Below, one piece after another: positions 54,309 through 63,254 of a stretch of DNA of 64,000 nucleotides. The DNA is taken from NCBI GenBank assembly GCA_020633895.1, contig JACKCT010000001.1:1-64000 (forward strand), read 5' to 3'. The notes beneath the pieces were generated by a model. It ran no database searches. It saw only the letters and a list, made by a program, of their open reading frames with translations, and was not told the DNA's origin. Position 1 is the stretch's first letter. Every line of letters begins with the position of its first letter. This DNA comes from Deltaproteobacteria bacterium. Its GTDB lineage: Bacteria > Lernaellota > Lernaellaia > JACKCT01. The position numbers and the translations under genes are program-made.

Positions 54309-55355
54309 CTAAAGCGTGGCCATCTGCACGTTGTCGAAGACGCGGTGGTATTGCTGGACGTAATTGACCTTGCTCTCCAACGCCTGGATGACCCGGTTGG
54401 TGAAGTTGACCTTCTCGAATTTCTGCGCGCTGCCCAGGCCGCCGGGGCTGAAGACGTTGATCTCCATGAGCTTGTCGCCCACGATGTCCAGGCCCACCAG
54501 AAACATGCCGTCCATCACCAGCTTGGGACGCACCAATTCGGCGATGTGCAGGTCCTTGTCGGTGATCTGAGCCGCCGCCAGATGCCCGCCCGCGTGGATG
54601 TTGCTGCGGATGTCGTCGGAGGCGCGGACGCGACGAAAGGCGGCGTATCGACCCTTGTAGCGCAACGGCTGGCCGTTCATGAGGAACAGGCGCGTGTCCC
54701 CCTCGGCGGCGGCGGGCAGGTATTCCTGGGCGATGACATAGCCGTCCCGGGCGACCGCTTCGACCATCTGGTTGAGGTTGCCTCGGTCTTCCTGGCCCAC
54801 CATGAACACGCTTTGGCCGCCCGAGCCCTGCAAGGGCTTGAGGATGATCGGCGCGTTTTGTTCCTTGGCGAAAGCCTTGATCTCGGAGACGTCGCGCGTG
54901 ATGAGGGTGCGGGGGCGGACTTCCTCGGGGAAGAGTTGGAAGTACATTTTGTTCATGGCCTTGGCCAGGCCGTTGGGATCGTTCAGGACGATCACGCCGT
55001 TGCGCATGGCGATCCGGCCGAAGACGATGCCCGCGCTTTGGGCCCAGGAGCGGGTTCCGGTTTCCGTGGACGGATCGGAACGCAGCATGAGCACGTCCAG
55101 ATCGTCGACCGTGATGCGTTCACGCTTGGCTTTGGAGCCTTGCAGATCTTTCAGATACGACTCGTTACTGGTGTACTTTTTCTTTGTCGCACTACGGGCG
55201 CGGGCGCAGATTTTTTCGTTGGGGTCGTAGGCGAAATCGCCAAGGCCGATGACCCAGGCTTCGTGTCCCATATTGATCGCCGCCACGCCCAGTCGCGTGG
55301 TGGTGTATCCGACCTGCTCGGTCATCACGTCGTTGACAACAAATCCGATTCTCAT
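54309..55355 (-). CDS. Glutathione-synthase-like ATP-grasp ligase
   Basis: The ATG at 55355 gives 348 residues. The ATP-grasp region is clear: APIILKPLQGSGGQSVFMV, VIAQEYLPAAAEGDTRLFLMNG and GLDIVGDKLMEINVFSPGG match the GshB nucleotide and metal sites. The N-terminal domain (RIGFVVNDVMTEQVGYTTTRL) is also GshB-like. True glutathione synthesis would also need GshA, which is not in this window. In this cluster with a DUF1704 peptidase and an N-formylglutamate-amidohydrolase-like protein the enzyme may ligate another substrate. Confidence 0.85.
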   Translation of the reverse strand: MRIGFVVNDVMTEQVGYTTTRLGVAAINMGHEAWVIGLGDFAYDPNEKICARARSATKKKYTSNESYLKDLQGSKAKRERITVDDLDVLMLRSDPSTETGTRSWAQSAGIVFGRIAMRNGVIVLNDPNGLAKAMNKMYFQLFPEEVRPRTLITRDVSEIKAFAKEQNAPIILKPLQGSGGQSVFMVGQEDRGNLNQMVEAVARDGYVIAQEYLPAAAEGDTRLFLMNGQPLRYKGRYAAFRRVRASDDIRSNIHAGGHLAAAQITDKDLHIAELVRPKLVMDGMFLVGLDIVGDKLMEINVFSPGGLGSAQKFEKVNFTNRVIQALESKVNYVQQYHRVFDNVQMATL

Positions 55356-55368
55356 GGGGGGCAACCTC

Positions 55369-57273
55369 TCATCGAATTAAATCAATCACGTCCATCCCGT
55401 GTCTCGCCGCGTCCAAGCGCTTGCGGCTGTCGGGACGATTCAGATAGCTGGGGCGCAAGGGCGCCGGGTTGAGCACGCGGCGCCACTGCAACTCCTTGAT
55501 CATCGGGATGGCGTCGACGGGGATCTTCCCGACGAATAGGGGCTCGAGCTCGCCGCCTCGTTTCAAATACGATAGGAGTCGAACCAGACCTTTGAAGTAT
55601 ACCGCGTCTTTGGTCAAGCCCCCGCCACGATAAACCCGCATGGCAATGGTGAACGCCACGCGCTGGGAAAAACCCCATTTTTGGTTAAGTCGGCGGAAAG
55701 TTTCGATGAACGTCGCGCCCTGCACCATGGCATGAACGCAGTCCACGCGGGCGGCCAGCAGACGCAGGCGCGGCCGACTCAAGCCGCCGACCATGTATTC
55801 GGAAAACACCGCCAGGCCCTCCTGCAATTCCTCGTAGTCGGGCAGGCCGGTGTGGAGTTGCTGGAAGGGCTGAGCCTTGCCGTTGGCATAGGTCAGGATG
55901 TGCGTTCCGACTTCGTGCTGGATGAGGGCCTCGACGCGGCTTTTGGGGATGCGTGTCTGATTGCCGACCAATAAGTCGCCCTTGGAGACCATCAGGCCGA
56001 CGATATCGGTGCGCACCGAGGCCTTGGAGGTCAACGTGGGATAGACCTTGCGGTAGCGATTAATCTCCCGTGCCGCCTGGGCGACGAAATCCGCCGGGGA
56101 GACGATGGCCGTCTGGCCCGTTTCCCGGCTGCGGGGGGAGAGCGTCTCCAAAACGCGCCGGGCCTCGTTCAAATCCTGGTCGTTGACTTCGCCGTAGACC
56201 AGCAGACTGCCCCAGAGGAAGCGCTTGGTGTTGCGGTCCAGCAGCATGGTCAGGTGGCGGTCCAACTCCGTGCGTTTGCTGCGGAATAAGAATGCGAGGG
56301 TGGGGTCCTCCACGCGCTCGATGGGGATGTCGTAGAGCTTGCGTTTGAGCAAGGGGGGATCGACGGGCAGCGGCCGGTAGCGAAAGGCGGGCGTCTTCTG
56401 AAACTTGCTCCGGCGAAAAGCGGCCCACGCCTCGGCCAGGTTGACCGGTGTCGCGGCCAGGAGGAAGTCGAAGGCGTCGCTGACCTCGGCCAGGCTGCGG
56501 TCCACGTCCCACACCGCCTTGACGACCGCGCGACGGCCCAGGGTCTGGTAGTGGGGCTCCCGGTAGCTGGTCTGCTCCTGGGAGAATTCGTAGAAGGCCA
56601 GGAGCATGCTGCGGGCCATTTGGCGGTCCAGGGCGCGCAAGGTCAGGGGGTAGGGCGCGCCGTTGTCCGCGTCCCGGTAGATGGAGCGGACCTCCAGGCC
56701 CAGCAGGAAGCCGCCGAGCTTGCGCAATTGGCCGGGCGGGACGAGCTGGGGCATTTCCAGCGGCGCGCGACGGCCGCCCCGGACCAGTTCCACCGTGGCC
56801 TTGCGATCGAAGACGACGATCTGGGACAGGGCTCGATCCAACGCTTCCACCGTGGAGCGGATCGCCTTGGACCGGCCGGAGATCAGACGGAAGGCCGGGG
56901 GCGGGGCGTCGCCGTGGGCGTCCAGGCGCGCGTCGTCATCATGGCCGGACCAGATTTCCAGCACGAGAAAAGCGCCGAATTTCTCGACCATCGTGCGTGT
57001 CAGTTCGCGAACCAGGTTTTGCGTGCCGGCGCGGTATTGCCGGTCGCCGGGGACGACCAGATAGGAGGCTTCGCCGATCGCGAGGCGCTTGGTGCCCCGG
57101 TCGGCCCGTTTGGGCGGAATGCGATAGACGACAATGAACGGCAGCGGCCGGTCGATGTGAATGCGCCCGCCGCCGGGCAGCGCGCGACGAACCGACTGCC
57201 CGCGACGCACGCGGTCCACGATGGATTGGATCAGGCGCGGTGACAGGCCTTTATCGTCGGCGCCGGGGGGCAT
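55369..57273 (-). CDS. DUF1704 (QEGLA-motif) metallopeptidase-like protein
   Basis: The protein has 634 residues. The C-terminal half has the zinc motif HEVGTH near residue 452, the QEGLAVFSEYM motif that names the family about 25 residues later, and the downstream helical segment GFSQRVAFTIAMRVYRGGGLTKD. These match proteins annotated as flavohemoglobin-expression-modulating QEGLA proteins and, more distantly, the MATCAP tyrosine carboxypeptidases. The N-terminal half is a separate domain of unknown role. It overlaps the upstream gene by 23 bases and precedes the ATP-grasp gene by 13 bases. Confidence 0.87.
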   Translation of the reverse strand: MPPGADDKGLSPRLIQSIVDRVRRGQSVRRALPGGGRIHIDRPLPFIVVYRIPPKRADRGTKRLAIGEASYLVVPGDRQYRAGTQNLVRELTRTMVEKFGAFLVLEIWSGHDDDARLDAHGDAPPPAFRLISGRSKAIRSTVEALDRALSQIVVFDRKATVELVRGGRRAPLEMPQLVPPGQLRKLGGFLLGLEVRSIYRDADNGAPYPLTLRALDRQMARSMLLAFYEFSQEQTSYREPHYQTLGRRAVVKAVWDVDRSLAEVSDAFDFLLAATPVNLAEAWAAFRRSKFQKTPAFRYRPLPVDPPLLKRKLYDIPIERVEDPTLAFLFRSKRTELDRHLTMLLDRNTKRFLWGSLLVYGEVNDQDLNEARRVLETLSPRSRETGQTAIVSPADFVAQAAREINRYRKVYPTLTSKASVRTDIVGLMVSKGDLLVGNQTRIPKSRVEALIQHEVGTHILTYANGKAQPFQQLHTGLPDYEELQEGLAVFSEYMVGGLSRPRLRLLAARVDCVHAMVQGATFIETFRRLNQKWGFSQRVAFTIAMRVYRGGGLTKDAVYFKGLVRLLSYLKRGGELEPLFVGKIPVDAIPMIKELQWRRVLNPAPLRPSYLNRPDSRKRLDAARHGMDVIDLIR

Positions 57274-58066
57274 CGGCGGCTTTCTCGGCGAGGCGGTTGC
57301 GTTCTTCGATCAGGCCGGGGATGGTGCGCGACAGGGCGACGCGGATTTGTTCAACGGCGGCCGGATCGGGCACGCCGGTCCATTCGTTCATGAAGATTTT
57401 TTTGAACTCCAACGCCAGGGGGCAGACGTTGCGCGGGCGCCTGGCGCAGAGCCAGCGGGTCATGTGGCCCCCGCGAAAGCGGACATTTTCCCGCACGTCG
57501 AGCACCTTGCCGCCGACCTTTTCCACGCTCATGTCGCGGATGAAGCGGTCGACGATCGGCGCGAAGTAGTCCCGGTCCAGCGCGCCGGTGCCCACGTTGA
57601 CGTCCGGGTTGGCGACCGGGTCGTCGAAGGGGGCATCGGGGCCGCCACGGCGGTGGTTGTAGGTGTGAATGTCCAGGACGATCACGAGGCCCAGCTCGTC
57701 GATTTTCTCGTCGAGCAGCTTTCCGACGGCGCCGTAGAACTCGTCATATTCGGCCATCGTGCGGTCGATCATGGCCCGGGGCGGCGGCTCGCGCCAAACG
57801 TTGAGCCCCCACGCGTCGGCGGGCGTGTGGTAGATCGCCTTGTCCCGCTCCCGGTTCATGTCCACTTCGAACCGCGACCGATGCACCACCACCCGCGTCG
57901 GCACCACCGTGCTCCATACGGCGGTGTGGGGATCTTCCTCGCGCAGGCGCTCGGCGTCCGTGAGCGCCATGAAGGGCATCAACTCGTCGCGGACGTCGTG
58001 GCCGTCGTGCATCGCCAGGGCGATGAAGGGCTCGGCGCCGGGTGTGACCGTGAAAACGTCGTTCAA
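57251..58066 (-). CDS. N-formylglutamate amidohydrolase-like protein
   Basis: I choose the TTG at 58066 (GGAAA about nine bases upstream), giving 271 residues, normal for the family; the frame is open further upstream without an ATG. Motifs fit the FGase/HutG superfamily: ALAMHDGHDVRDEL near the start, RFEVDMNRERDKAIY, VIVLDIHTYNHRR and LEFKKIFMNEW for metal and substrate binding. Members hydrolyse N-formylglutamate. No other histidine-degradation gene is near; the partners are DUF1704 and an ATP-grasp enzyme, so the substrate may differ. Confidence 0.8.
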   Translation of the reverse strand: MNDVFTVTPGAEPFIALAMHDGHDVRDELMPFMALTDAERLREEDPHTAVWSTVVPTRVVVHRSRFEVDMNRERDKAIYHTPADAWGLNVWREPPPRAMIDRTMAEYDEFYGAVGKLLDEKIDELGLVIVLDIHTYNHRRGGPDAPFDDPVANPDVNVGTGALDRDYFAPIVDRFIRDMSVEKVGGKVLDVRENVRFRGGHMTRWLCARRPRNVCPLALEFKKIFMNEWTGVPDPAAVEQIRVALSRTIPGLIEERNRLAEKAADAPRRRR

Positions 58067-58314
58067 GGGCGGTTTTTCCGTGCGTTTGTCAGCATTGCGT
58101 CCAGCATACGCGAAATCCGGGTGCGCCGAAAAGCGTTGCGAATCCCCGTGAATGCGCCTTTCCTCTTGCGTCGGGGCGATGGGCCGCGTATTGTCCCGAC
58201 AGAAACTGAATGGCGATTCATTTTTGTGGGTCGCCGTTGCCCGAGGCCGGGCGGGCGCCGCATGACGCGGAATCACTCAGGATTGACTCAAGGAATGACC
58301 CAGGGAGCAAACGC

Positions 58315-59169
58315 ATGTCCGAGCACTTGAAGGACGAGTTGGAATTTACCGGAACGGATACCTACGTTCTGGACGACGAGCTGGCCAAGGTGGTGAACAC
58401 GGCGATCAAGCTGGAATTGCCGTTGCTGCTCAAGGGCGAGCCGGGCACGGGCAAGACGCTGCTGGCTCATGCCGTGGCCCAGAATCTGGGCACCGACCTG
58501 CTGATCCTCAACGTCAAGTCCAGCATGAAGGCGGTCGAGGCGCTGTATCAGTACGATACCCTTACGCGCCTGAACGACTCGCGCTTCGGCGATTCGTCCC
58601 GGAATGTGTCCAACATCGAGGACTACATCCGCATGGGCAAGATCGGCCAGTCGTTCACCACGGACAAGAAGGTGGTGCTGCTCATCGACGAGATCGACAA
58701 GGCGGACTCGGATTTTCAGGACGACCTGCTGGACGTTCTGGACATCATGCAGTTCGACATTCAGGAGATCGACAAGACCGTCAAGGCCAAGAACCGGCCG
58801 ATTGTCATCATCACGTCCAACGCGAAGAAGGATCTGTCCGATCCGTTCCTGGGCCGGTGCGTCTTCCACCACATCGCGTTCCCGGACGAGGAAATGATGC
58901 GAGAGATCGTCAAGGCCCACTTCCCGAGCGTGTCGCAGAAGCTGGCCGAGGGGGCGATCGAGGTGTTCTATCGCCTGCGCCAGGTGGCGGGCATCGAGAA
59001 GAAGCCCGCGACGCGCGAGTTGCTGCATTGGATTCGCGCCCTCTCGACGGACCCCCAGTTCGACGTGAAGCACCTCAAGGCCAAGGCGCCGCTGCCGCTG
59101 CTGGGGTTGCTGTTCAAAAAGAGCGACGATTTGTCCCGGGCGCAGCGAGTGAGTTTGTCGGGGTTCTGA
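58315..59169 (+). CDS. MoxR-type AAA+ ATPase
   Basis: The protein has 284 residues; GGGAG lies eight bases before the ATG. Walker A GEPGTGKT is at 41-48 and Walker B VVLLIDEIDKAD at about 118-129, then sensor 1 IVIITSNAKKDL and the arginine-finger region DPFLGRCVFHH. MoxR ATPases work with vWA proteins as chaperones for enzyme maturation or metal insertion. The vWA gene follows directly (59307), so the two are a functional pair. The target is unknown. Confidence 0.93.
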   Translation: MSEHLKDELEFTGTDTYVLDDELAKVVNTAIKLELPLLLKGEPGTGKTLLAHAVAQNLGTDLLILNVKSSMKAVEALYQYDTLTRLNDSRFGDSSRNVSNIEDYIRMGKIGQSFTTDKKVVLLIDEIDKADSDFQDDLLDVLDIMQFDIQEIDKTVKAKNRPIVIITSNAKKDLSDPFLGRCVFHHIAFPDEEMMREIVKAHFPSVSQKLAEGAIEVFYRLRQVAGIEKKPATRELLHWIRALSTDPQFDVKHLKAKAPLPLLGLLFKKSDDLSRAQRVSLSGF

Positions 59170-59175
59170 TCGAAC

Positions 59176-59284
59176 GGGTGCCACGCTTTCGCGAGGACGC
59201 ATGTCCGAGAGAAGGCGTGTGATATTCAATTGGGAAGCATTCACACCTTCCCGCCGACATAGCCGGCGTGAAAGTGTGGCACCC
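59176..59284. repeat. Family B palindromic repeats, inverted pair
   Basis: A left arm starting CGGGTGCCACGCTTTCGCGA (inner hairpin GGAC-GCAT-GTCC) faces a right arm whose complement reads CGGGTGCCACACTTTCACG (inner hairpin GCCGGC-TAT-GTCGGC). Both arms contain the CAC..TTC/GAAGG.GTG outer stem seen at 31752. The pair lies between the MoxR and vWA genes. Confidence 0.78.
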
Positions 59285-59306
59285 GGTAGTTTCCAAGGAC
59301 GACACC

Positions 59307-60548
59307 ATGTTCCAGGAATTTTTCTACCAACTCCGTGACTACGGCATCCCCGTGCGGCCGACGGACTTTCTGCGTTTGCAGCGGGCGCTGGACGGCGGGT
59401 TGGTGCAAAACCTGAACGACTTTTACACCGTCGCCCGGACGGTGATGGTCAAGTCCGAGCGCTTCTTCGACATCTACGATCAGGTCTTCGCCCATTTCTT
59501 CGAAGGCAAGGACATCGACCTACAGACCCTCGACGATCTGAACGCCGAGATGGAACGCCTGCTGGCCGAATGGCTCGCCGATCCGGAGAATATGCCGAAC
59601 CTGACCGACGAGGAGCGCGAAGCCCTCAAGAACATGGACCCGGACCAGGTGATGGAGTATTTCAAGGAGCGCCTCAAGGACCAGACCGAGCGCCACGACG
59701 GCGGCAATCGCTGGATCGGTACAGGGGGGCGCTCGCCGGTGGGCCACGGCGGAGTGCATCCGAACGGCATGCGCGTCGGCGGGCAGGGACGCAACCGCAG
59801 CGCCATCAAGGTGGCGATGGACCGGCGCTTCATCGACTACAACGACAACCTCATGCTCACGCCGGAGAAGATCGGCGAGGCCCTGGCCCGGCTGCGCAAC
59901 CTGACGCCCTCGGGTCCGCGGGATCAACTCGACGTGGACGCGTCCATTCGCGAGACGGTCAAGCAGGGCGGCGAGATCGAGCTGATTTTCGACAAGCGCC
60001 TGATCGACAAGCTCAAGGTCTACATCATGATCGATAACGGCGGGTGGTCCATGACGCCGTATGTCCATCTGACGCGCAGCCTGTTCACCTACGCCAAGAG
60101 CCAGTTCAAGGATGTGAAGTTTTTCTACTTCCACAACTGCATCTACGATGTGTTGTACGAAGATCCCATGCGCTACGAAAAACCGGTCAAGACGCTGGAC
60201 CTGATGCGCAAGGATCCGGACACGCGGGTCATCATCCTGGGCGACGCGTCCATGAGCCCGTACGAACTCACGCACCCGCGCGGGGCCATCGACTACGGCA
60301 CGCCCCAGTCCCAGCCGGGGATCATGTGGATCCGCAAGGTCAAGGAGACCTTTAACAACACGATCTGGATCAACCCGATCCCCAAGCACGAGTGGGACTA
60401 CACCTACGGCGCGTACACGGTCGAACTCATCCGCCAGCAGATCCCCATGTTCGAGCTGTCCCTGCGCGGCTTGGAAGAGGCGGTCGACGAACTCAAGGCC
60501 AAGTATCCCAAGCCTCTCCCGCCCCTGGAGCGTCAGGCGGCGCGGTAG
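59307..60548 (+). CDS. vWA domain protein paired with MoxR (CoxE-like)
   Basis: The protein has 413 residues from the ATG at 59307. The N-terminal 200 residues are helical and charged with a Gly/Arg-rich segment (about 143-173). The vWA domain begins near residue 235 (KLKVYIMIDNGGWSM). Its MIDAS reads D-N-G-G-W-S-M, an altered form of DxSxS, and IILGDASMSPYELT lies further on. It has no signal peptide and acts in the cytoplasm with the ATPase, probably presenting substrate. The family is well supported; the target is not known. Confidence 0.88.
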   Translation: MFQEFFYQLRDYGIPVRPTDFLRLQRALDGGLVQNLNDFYTVARTVMVKSERFFDIYDQVFAHFFEGKDIDLQTLDDLNAEMERLLAEWLADPENMPNLTDEEREALKNMDPDQVMEYFKERLKDQTERHDGGNRWIGTGGRSPVGHGGVHPNGMRVGGQGRNRSAIKVAMDRRFIDYNDNLMLTPEKIGEALARLRNLTPSGPRDQLDVDASIRETVKQGGEIELIFDKRLIDKLKVYIMIDNGGWSMTPYVHLTRSLFTYAKSQFKDVKFFYFHNCIYDVLYEDPMRYEKPVKTLDLMRKDPDTRVIILGDASMSPYELTHPRGAIDYGTPQSQPGIMWIRKVKETFNNTIWINPIPKHEWDYTYGAYTVELIRQQIPMFELSLRGLEEAVDELKAKYPKPLPPLERQAAR

Positions 60549-60579
60549 GACTGAGGCAATCTCGATACGGCGTATTCTT

Positions 60580-60697
60580 CAGAGCCCCAAGCGTCAGCGC
60601 GGGGTCGTCGAGCACTTCGTCCCCGTGATGTTGTCACAACGCAAACACCTCGAATTTGAAACGCTGCGACAACCCCTCCCTTACGGTTGGGGCTCTG
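60580..60697. repeat. Family A REP inverted pair
   Basis: A plus-oriented copy (60580-60606, CCCC/GGGG, inner GC/GC) faces a minus-oriented one (60671-60697, CCCC/GGGG, inner CC/GG), in the 222-base gap between the vWA gene and the next gene. Confidence 0.85.
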
Positions 60698-60770
60698 AAT
60701 GTTCGGCGCGGATCACGCCGTCGGCGCCTAGCCTCTGGCCACGCCCGTCATTCCTTCGTAAAACCAACCC

Positions 60771-61508
60771 ATGTCCAAGCACTCGTCCCGACGGCGCGCG
60801 TGGTGGGCGCGGCGATCCGCGTTCGATAAGGCCGTGCTCGCGGTTGCGGGCGTCGTCGCGCTCGTCCTGCTCGCGGTGACGATTGTCGCTCAGATCGATC
60901 GCCTTGCGCGGACGCCGTATTTCACCGACCGAGATCCGACGATGGATATGATGCTCAACCCGGAGGCGATCGATCTATGCACTCGGGAGTTGGGAGAGGT
61001 GCACCTGGAGGTGACGGGCGGGCTGTGCAAGTTCGATGTGGCGCGTTCGGATAGGCGAATGTTGCGCTTACACAAGCCGCCAACGGGCATTTCGCGAAGT
61101 TCGGCGACGTTGGAATTGCGTGTCGCGAACGAGGCGTGGGCGAGGACAATCTATCGCCAGGACGCCGCCGATTTGACGAAGAAAGCGGCGTCGCCGGACG
61201 GGCTGACGTTCACCGGCGAGGGGCGCGGGCTGATGAACTGTCGGCGCTCCGAATATTCCTATCGCGAAACCCTGCGCCCCCGAAGCTACGCCTGGGCCCG
61301 GCGAATGCATCGCCACTTTGACCTGGTCGGCTACTGCGACGAGTTTTCCGTGGCCCTGACGATCGATCGCTATGAGCCCGCCGATGCGGACGAGGCGAAG
61401 GACTTGGAATACATCCATCTGGTCGGTGGCGTCCGCATCTTTGACGGCGATGTCCCACGCGGTGCGCCGATGCCCTCCGACGACGAAACGGTCATCGGCG
61501 AGCGATAA
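60771..61508 (+). CDS. Membrane-anchored protein of unknown function
   Basis: The protein has 245 residues. A basic N-terminus (SKHSSRRRAWWARRS) and one helix (about 20-41, AVLAVAGVVALVLLAVTIVA) anchor a mostly extracytoplasmic domain. Three cysteines (CTREL, LCKFD, NCRRSEYS) and a fourth in YCDEFS suggest disulfides outside the cell. No known family is recognised. Its last 17 bases overlap the 3' end of the convergent membrane gene. Confidence 0.7.
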   Translation: MSKHSSRRRAWWARRSAFDKAVLAVAGVVALVLLAVTIVAQIDRLARTPYFTDRDPTMDMMLNPEAIDLCTRELGEVHLEVTGGLCKFDVARSDRRMLRLHKPPTGISRSSATLELRVANEAWARTIYRQDAADLTKKAASPDGLTFTGEGRGLMNCRRSEYSYRETLRPRSYAWARRMHRHFDLVGYCDEFSVALTIDRYEPADADEAKDLEYIHLVGGVRIFDGDVPRGAPMPSDDETVIGER

Positions 61509-63030
61509 CGGCGAAATGGTCGTTGGAGATTTCGCGGCCGTGAAAGGCTTGGGCCGCCGCGTCGCGCATCTTTGATAGGTAGGGGTCGCGCCCTGAAATC
61601 GCTACGGCGCCGAAAGGGGCCGCGATGGCCGGATCGGCAAGGCGCTCGTACGTGGCCGGGACTTTCAGCCCGTTGGACTGTACGCGGACAACACCGGTGG
61701 GGAAGATCGTCGGCGAAAGCCCGCCGCGTTTTTCATAGACCCAGTAGGGCGCGAATTTCAGCGGATCGACCCAGTTGGGATAGCTGTAGGGATCGCGCAG
61801 GCGCTCGTCGAGGGCGCGGGTGGGGCGGAAGCCTTGGTGGCGGTCGGTGAGAATCATGATCGCCTCGCCCGGGGGCGCGACGCGTTCCACATCGCGCACG
61901 TAGGCGTCGATTTCGCCGGAGGCGTGGAAGGCGAGCAGGCTTGTCACCATCGCCGCGACCACCGCCGCCGCGCTGAGCCACCCCGAAATCGGCCGCCGCA
62001 GCCACGGCGACGCGCTCGTCCCCAGCAATACCAACACACCGAAATAAAGCCACCGCTCACTGGGGCGGATGACCTCGAAAAAGCGCGTCGGCCCGATGAA
62101 TCCCACCAGCAAAAGCACCGCGACGCCGAACGTCCAGGGCGAACGCCGATTCTTCGCCGCATTGATAATAAGGCTGACGAACAACACACCCAGGCCCGCC
62201 ACCGCGACGGCGTTCATCGCCGCGACGGTCCATTGAGCGGCATGGGGAGAGACGGGGTAGAACCCGCCGACCGGCGTGAACGGTCCGGCCTTGTACCAGA
62301 TCCAGTTGAGGATGTGCTGGTATTCGTACCAGATGCCGAAGCGCCCCGCGCCCACGGCGGCGTACCACAACCCCAGCGCGACGGACGGCACCGAGGCCAG
62401 CGCCAGGGGGACGTAGCCGCGCCAATCAAAACGCGAGCGATGCGCCTCGCGTCCCAGGAGACAAATGGCCAAGGCGCTGTAGGCGAGGAAATGGCAGAGG
62501 TAGACGACGACCAGTCCGACGGCCAGCAGGGCGGCGTTTGCCGCGCCGAGTTCCTTGTCGTCCTCCGGGAGCAACGCCAGGACCAGCAACGCGGCGGCGA
62601 CGCCGATCTGGAAGTTGAGATAACCCATCCAGAAGAAATGTCCGACAGCGAAATAGGCGCCGATCAGCTCCGCGCGCGGGGCAACCGTGCCGGTGCGTCG
62701 GCGGACGAAAAGGACGTAGGCGAATGCGAAGAAGATCGCGCTTCCCACGGCGAGCAATTTCGCCGCGACAATCGGGCCGAGCACGCGCGTGAGCAGGGCG
62801 AGCGTGAGGATGATCGCGCTGTTGGGCACGGGCGCGGGGACGAGGGCGTAGTCCGCGGTAAATGCCGGGTTGCCGGCCAGCACTTCATTGACGATGCGCG
62901 CCTGATAGCTCCAGTCGGGCAGATCCTGGAGCGGTGGGTACGCCATGAACGCGAACGGCAGCAGCGCGGCGACCAGAACCCAGACGAGGGCCTTGGGCGA
63001 GTCCAGCGGAGATGGCGCGCTATCGTTCAT
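61492..63030 (-). CDS. Multi-pass membrane protein, glycosyltransferase-like topology
   Basis: From the ATG at 63030 the protein has 512 residues. About ten hydrophobic helices fill residues 14-390, beginning ALVWVLVAALLPFAFMAYP. A soluble C-terminal domain of about 120 residues (from about 393, ASGEIDAYVRDVERVAPPGE) follows. A first loop of PPLQDLPDWSYQARIV resembles the acidic first loops of GT-C type enzymes, but the evidence is thin. No operon partner is seen. Confidence 0.7.
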   Translation of the reverse strand: MNDSAPSPLDSPKALVWVLVAALLPFAFMAYPPLQDLPDWSYQARIVNEVLAGNPAFTADYALVPAPVPNSAIILTLALLTRVLGPIVAAKLLAVGSAIFFAFAYVLFVRRRTGTVAPRAELIGAYFAVGHFFWMGYLNFQIGVAAALLVLALLPEDDKELGAANAALLAVGLVVVYLCHFLAYSALAICLLGREAHRSRFDWRGYVPLALASVPSVALGLWYAAVGAGRFGIWYEYQHILNWIWYKAGPFTPVGGFYPVSPHAAQWTVAAMNAVAVAGLGVLFVSLIINAAKNRRSPWTFGVAVLLLVGFIGPTRFFEVIRPSERWLYFGVLVLLGTSASPWLRRPISGWLSAAAVVAAMVTSLLAFHASGEIDAYVRDVERVAPPGEAIMILTDRHQGFRPTRALDERLRDPYSYPNWVDPLKFAPYWVYEKRGGLSPTIFPTGVVRVQSNGLKVPATYERLADPAIAAPFGAVAISGRDPYLSKMRDAAAQAFHGREISNDHFAVIARR

Positions 63031-63172
63031 CGCGGACCTGTTTTGCCGGGTGGGCCCGGGAGGTTGGCGTAGGACGCCCCTTCGTTTAATGCAATCCCGT
63101 CGCCGCGTCCACCCGAGCGGTGGATCCGCCGAAAAACCGGTGTTGATTTCCCCGCCGGATAGCCTCCGCAAC

Positions 63173-63202
63173 AAAAAAAACGCGCCCTGCGTCGGGCGCG
63201 CT
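63173..63202 (-). terminator. Terminator of the lipoprotein gene at 63255
   Basis: Eight A residues on the plus strand precede CGCGCCC, loop TGCGTC, GGGCGCG, a perfect seven-base-pair stem, so transcripts of the minus-strand gene end here. Confidence 0.9.
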
Positions 63203-63254
63203 TGAGGAAAGGGAGGACAGGGCACGACAGGCTCGTGCCCTGAGGGATTGTCGG

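Noticed and set aside
62945-63205. Small plus-strand frame at the start of the membrane gene
   Set aside because: Antisense to the signal end of that gene and running through the terminator hairpin.
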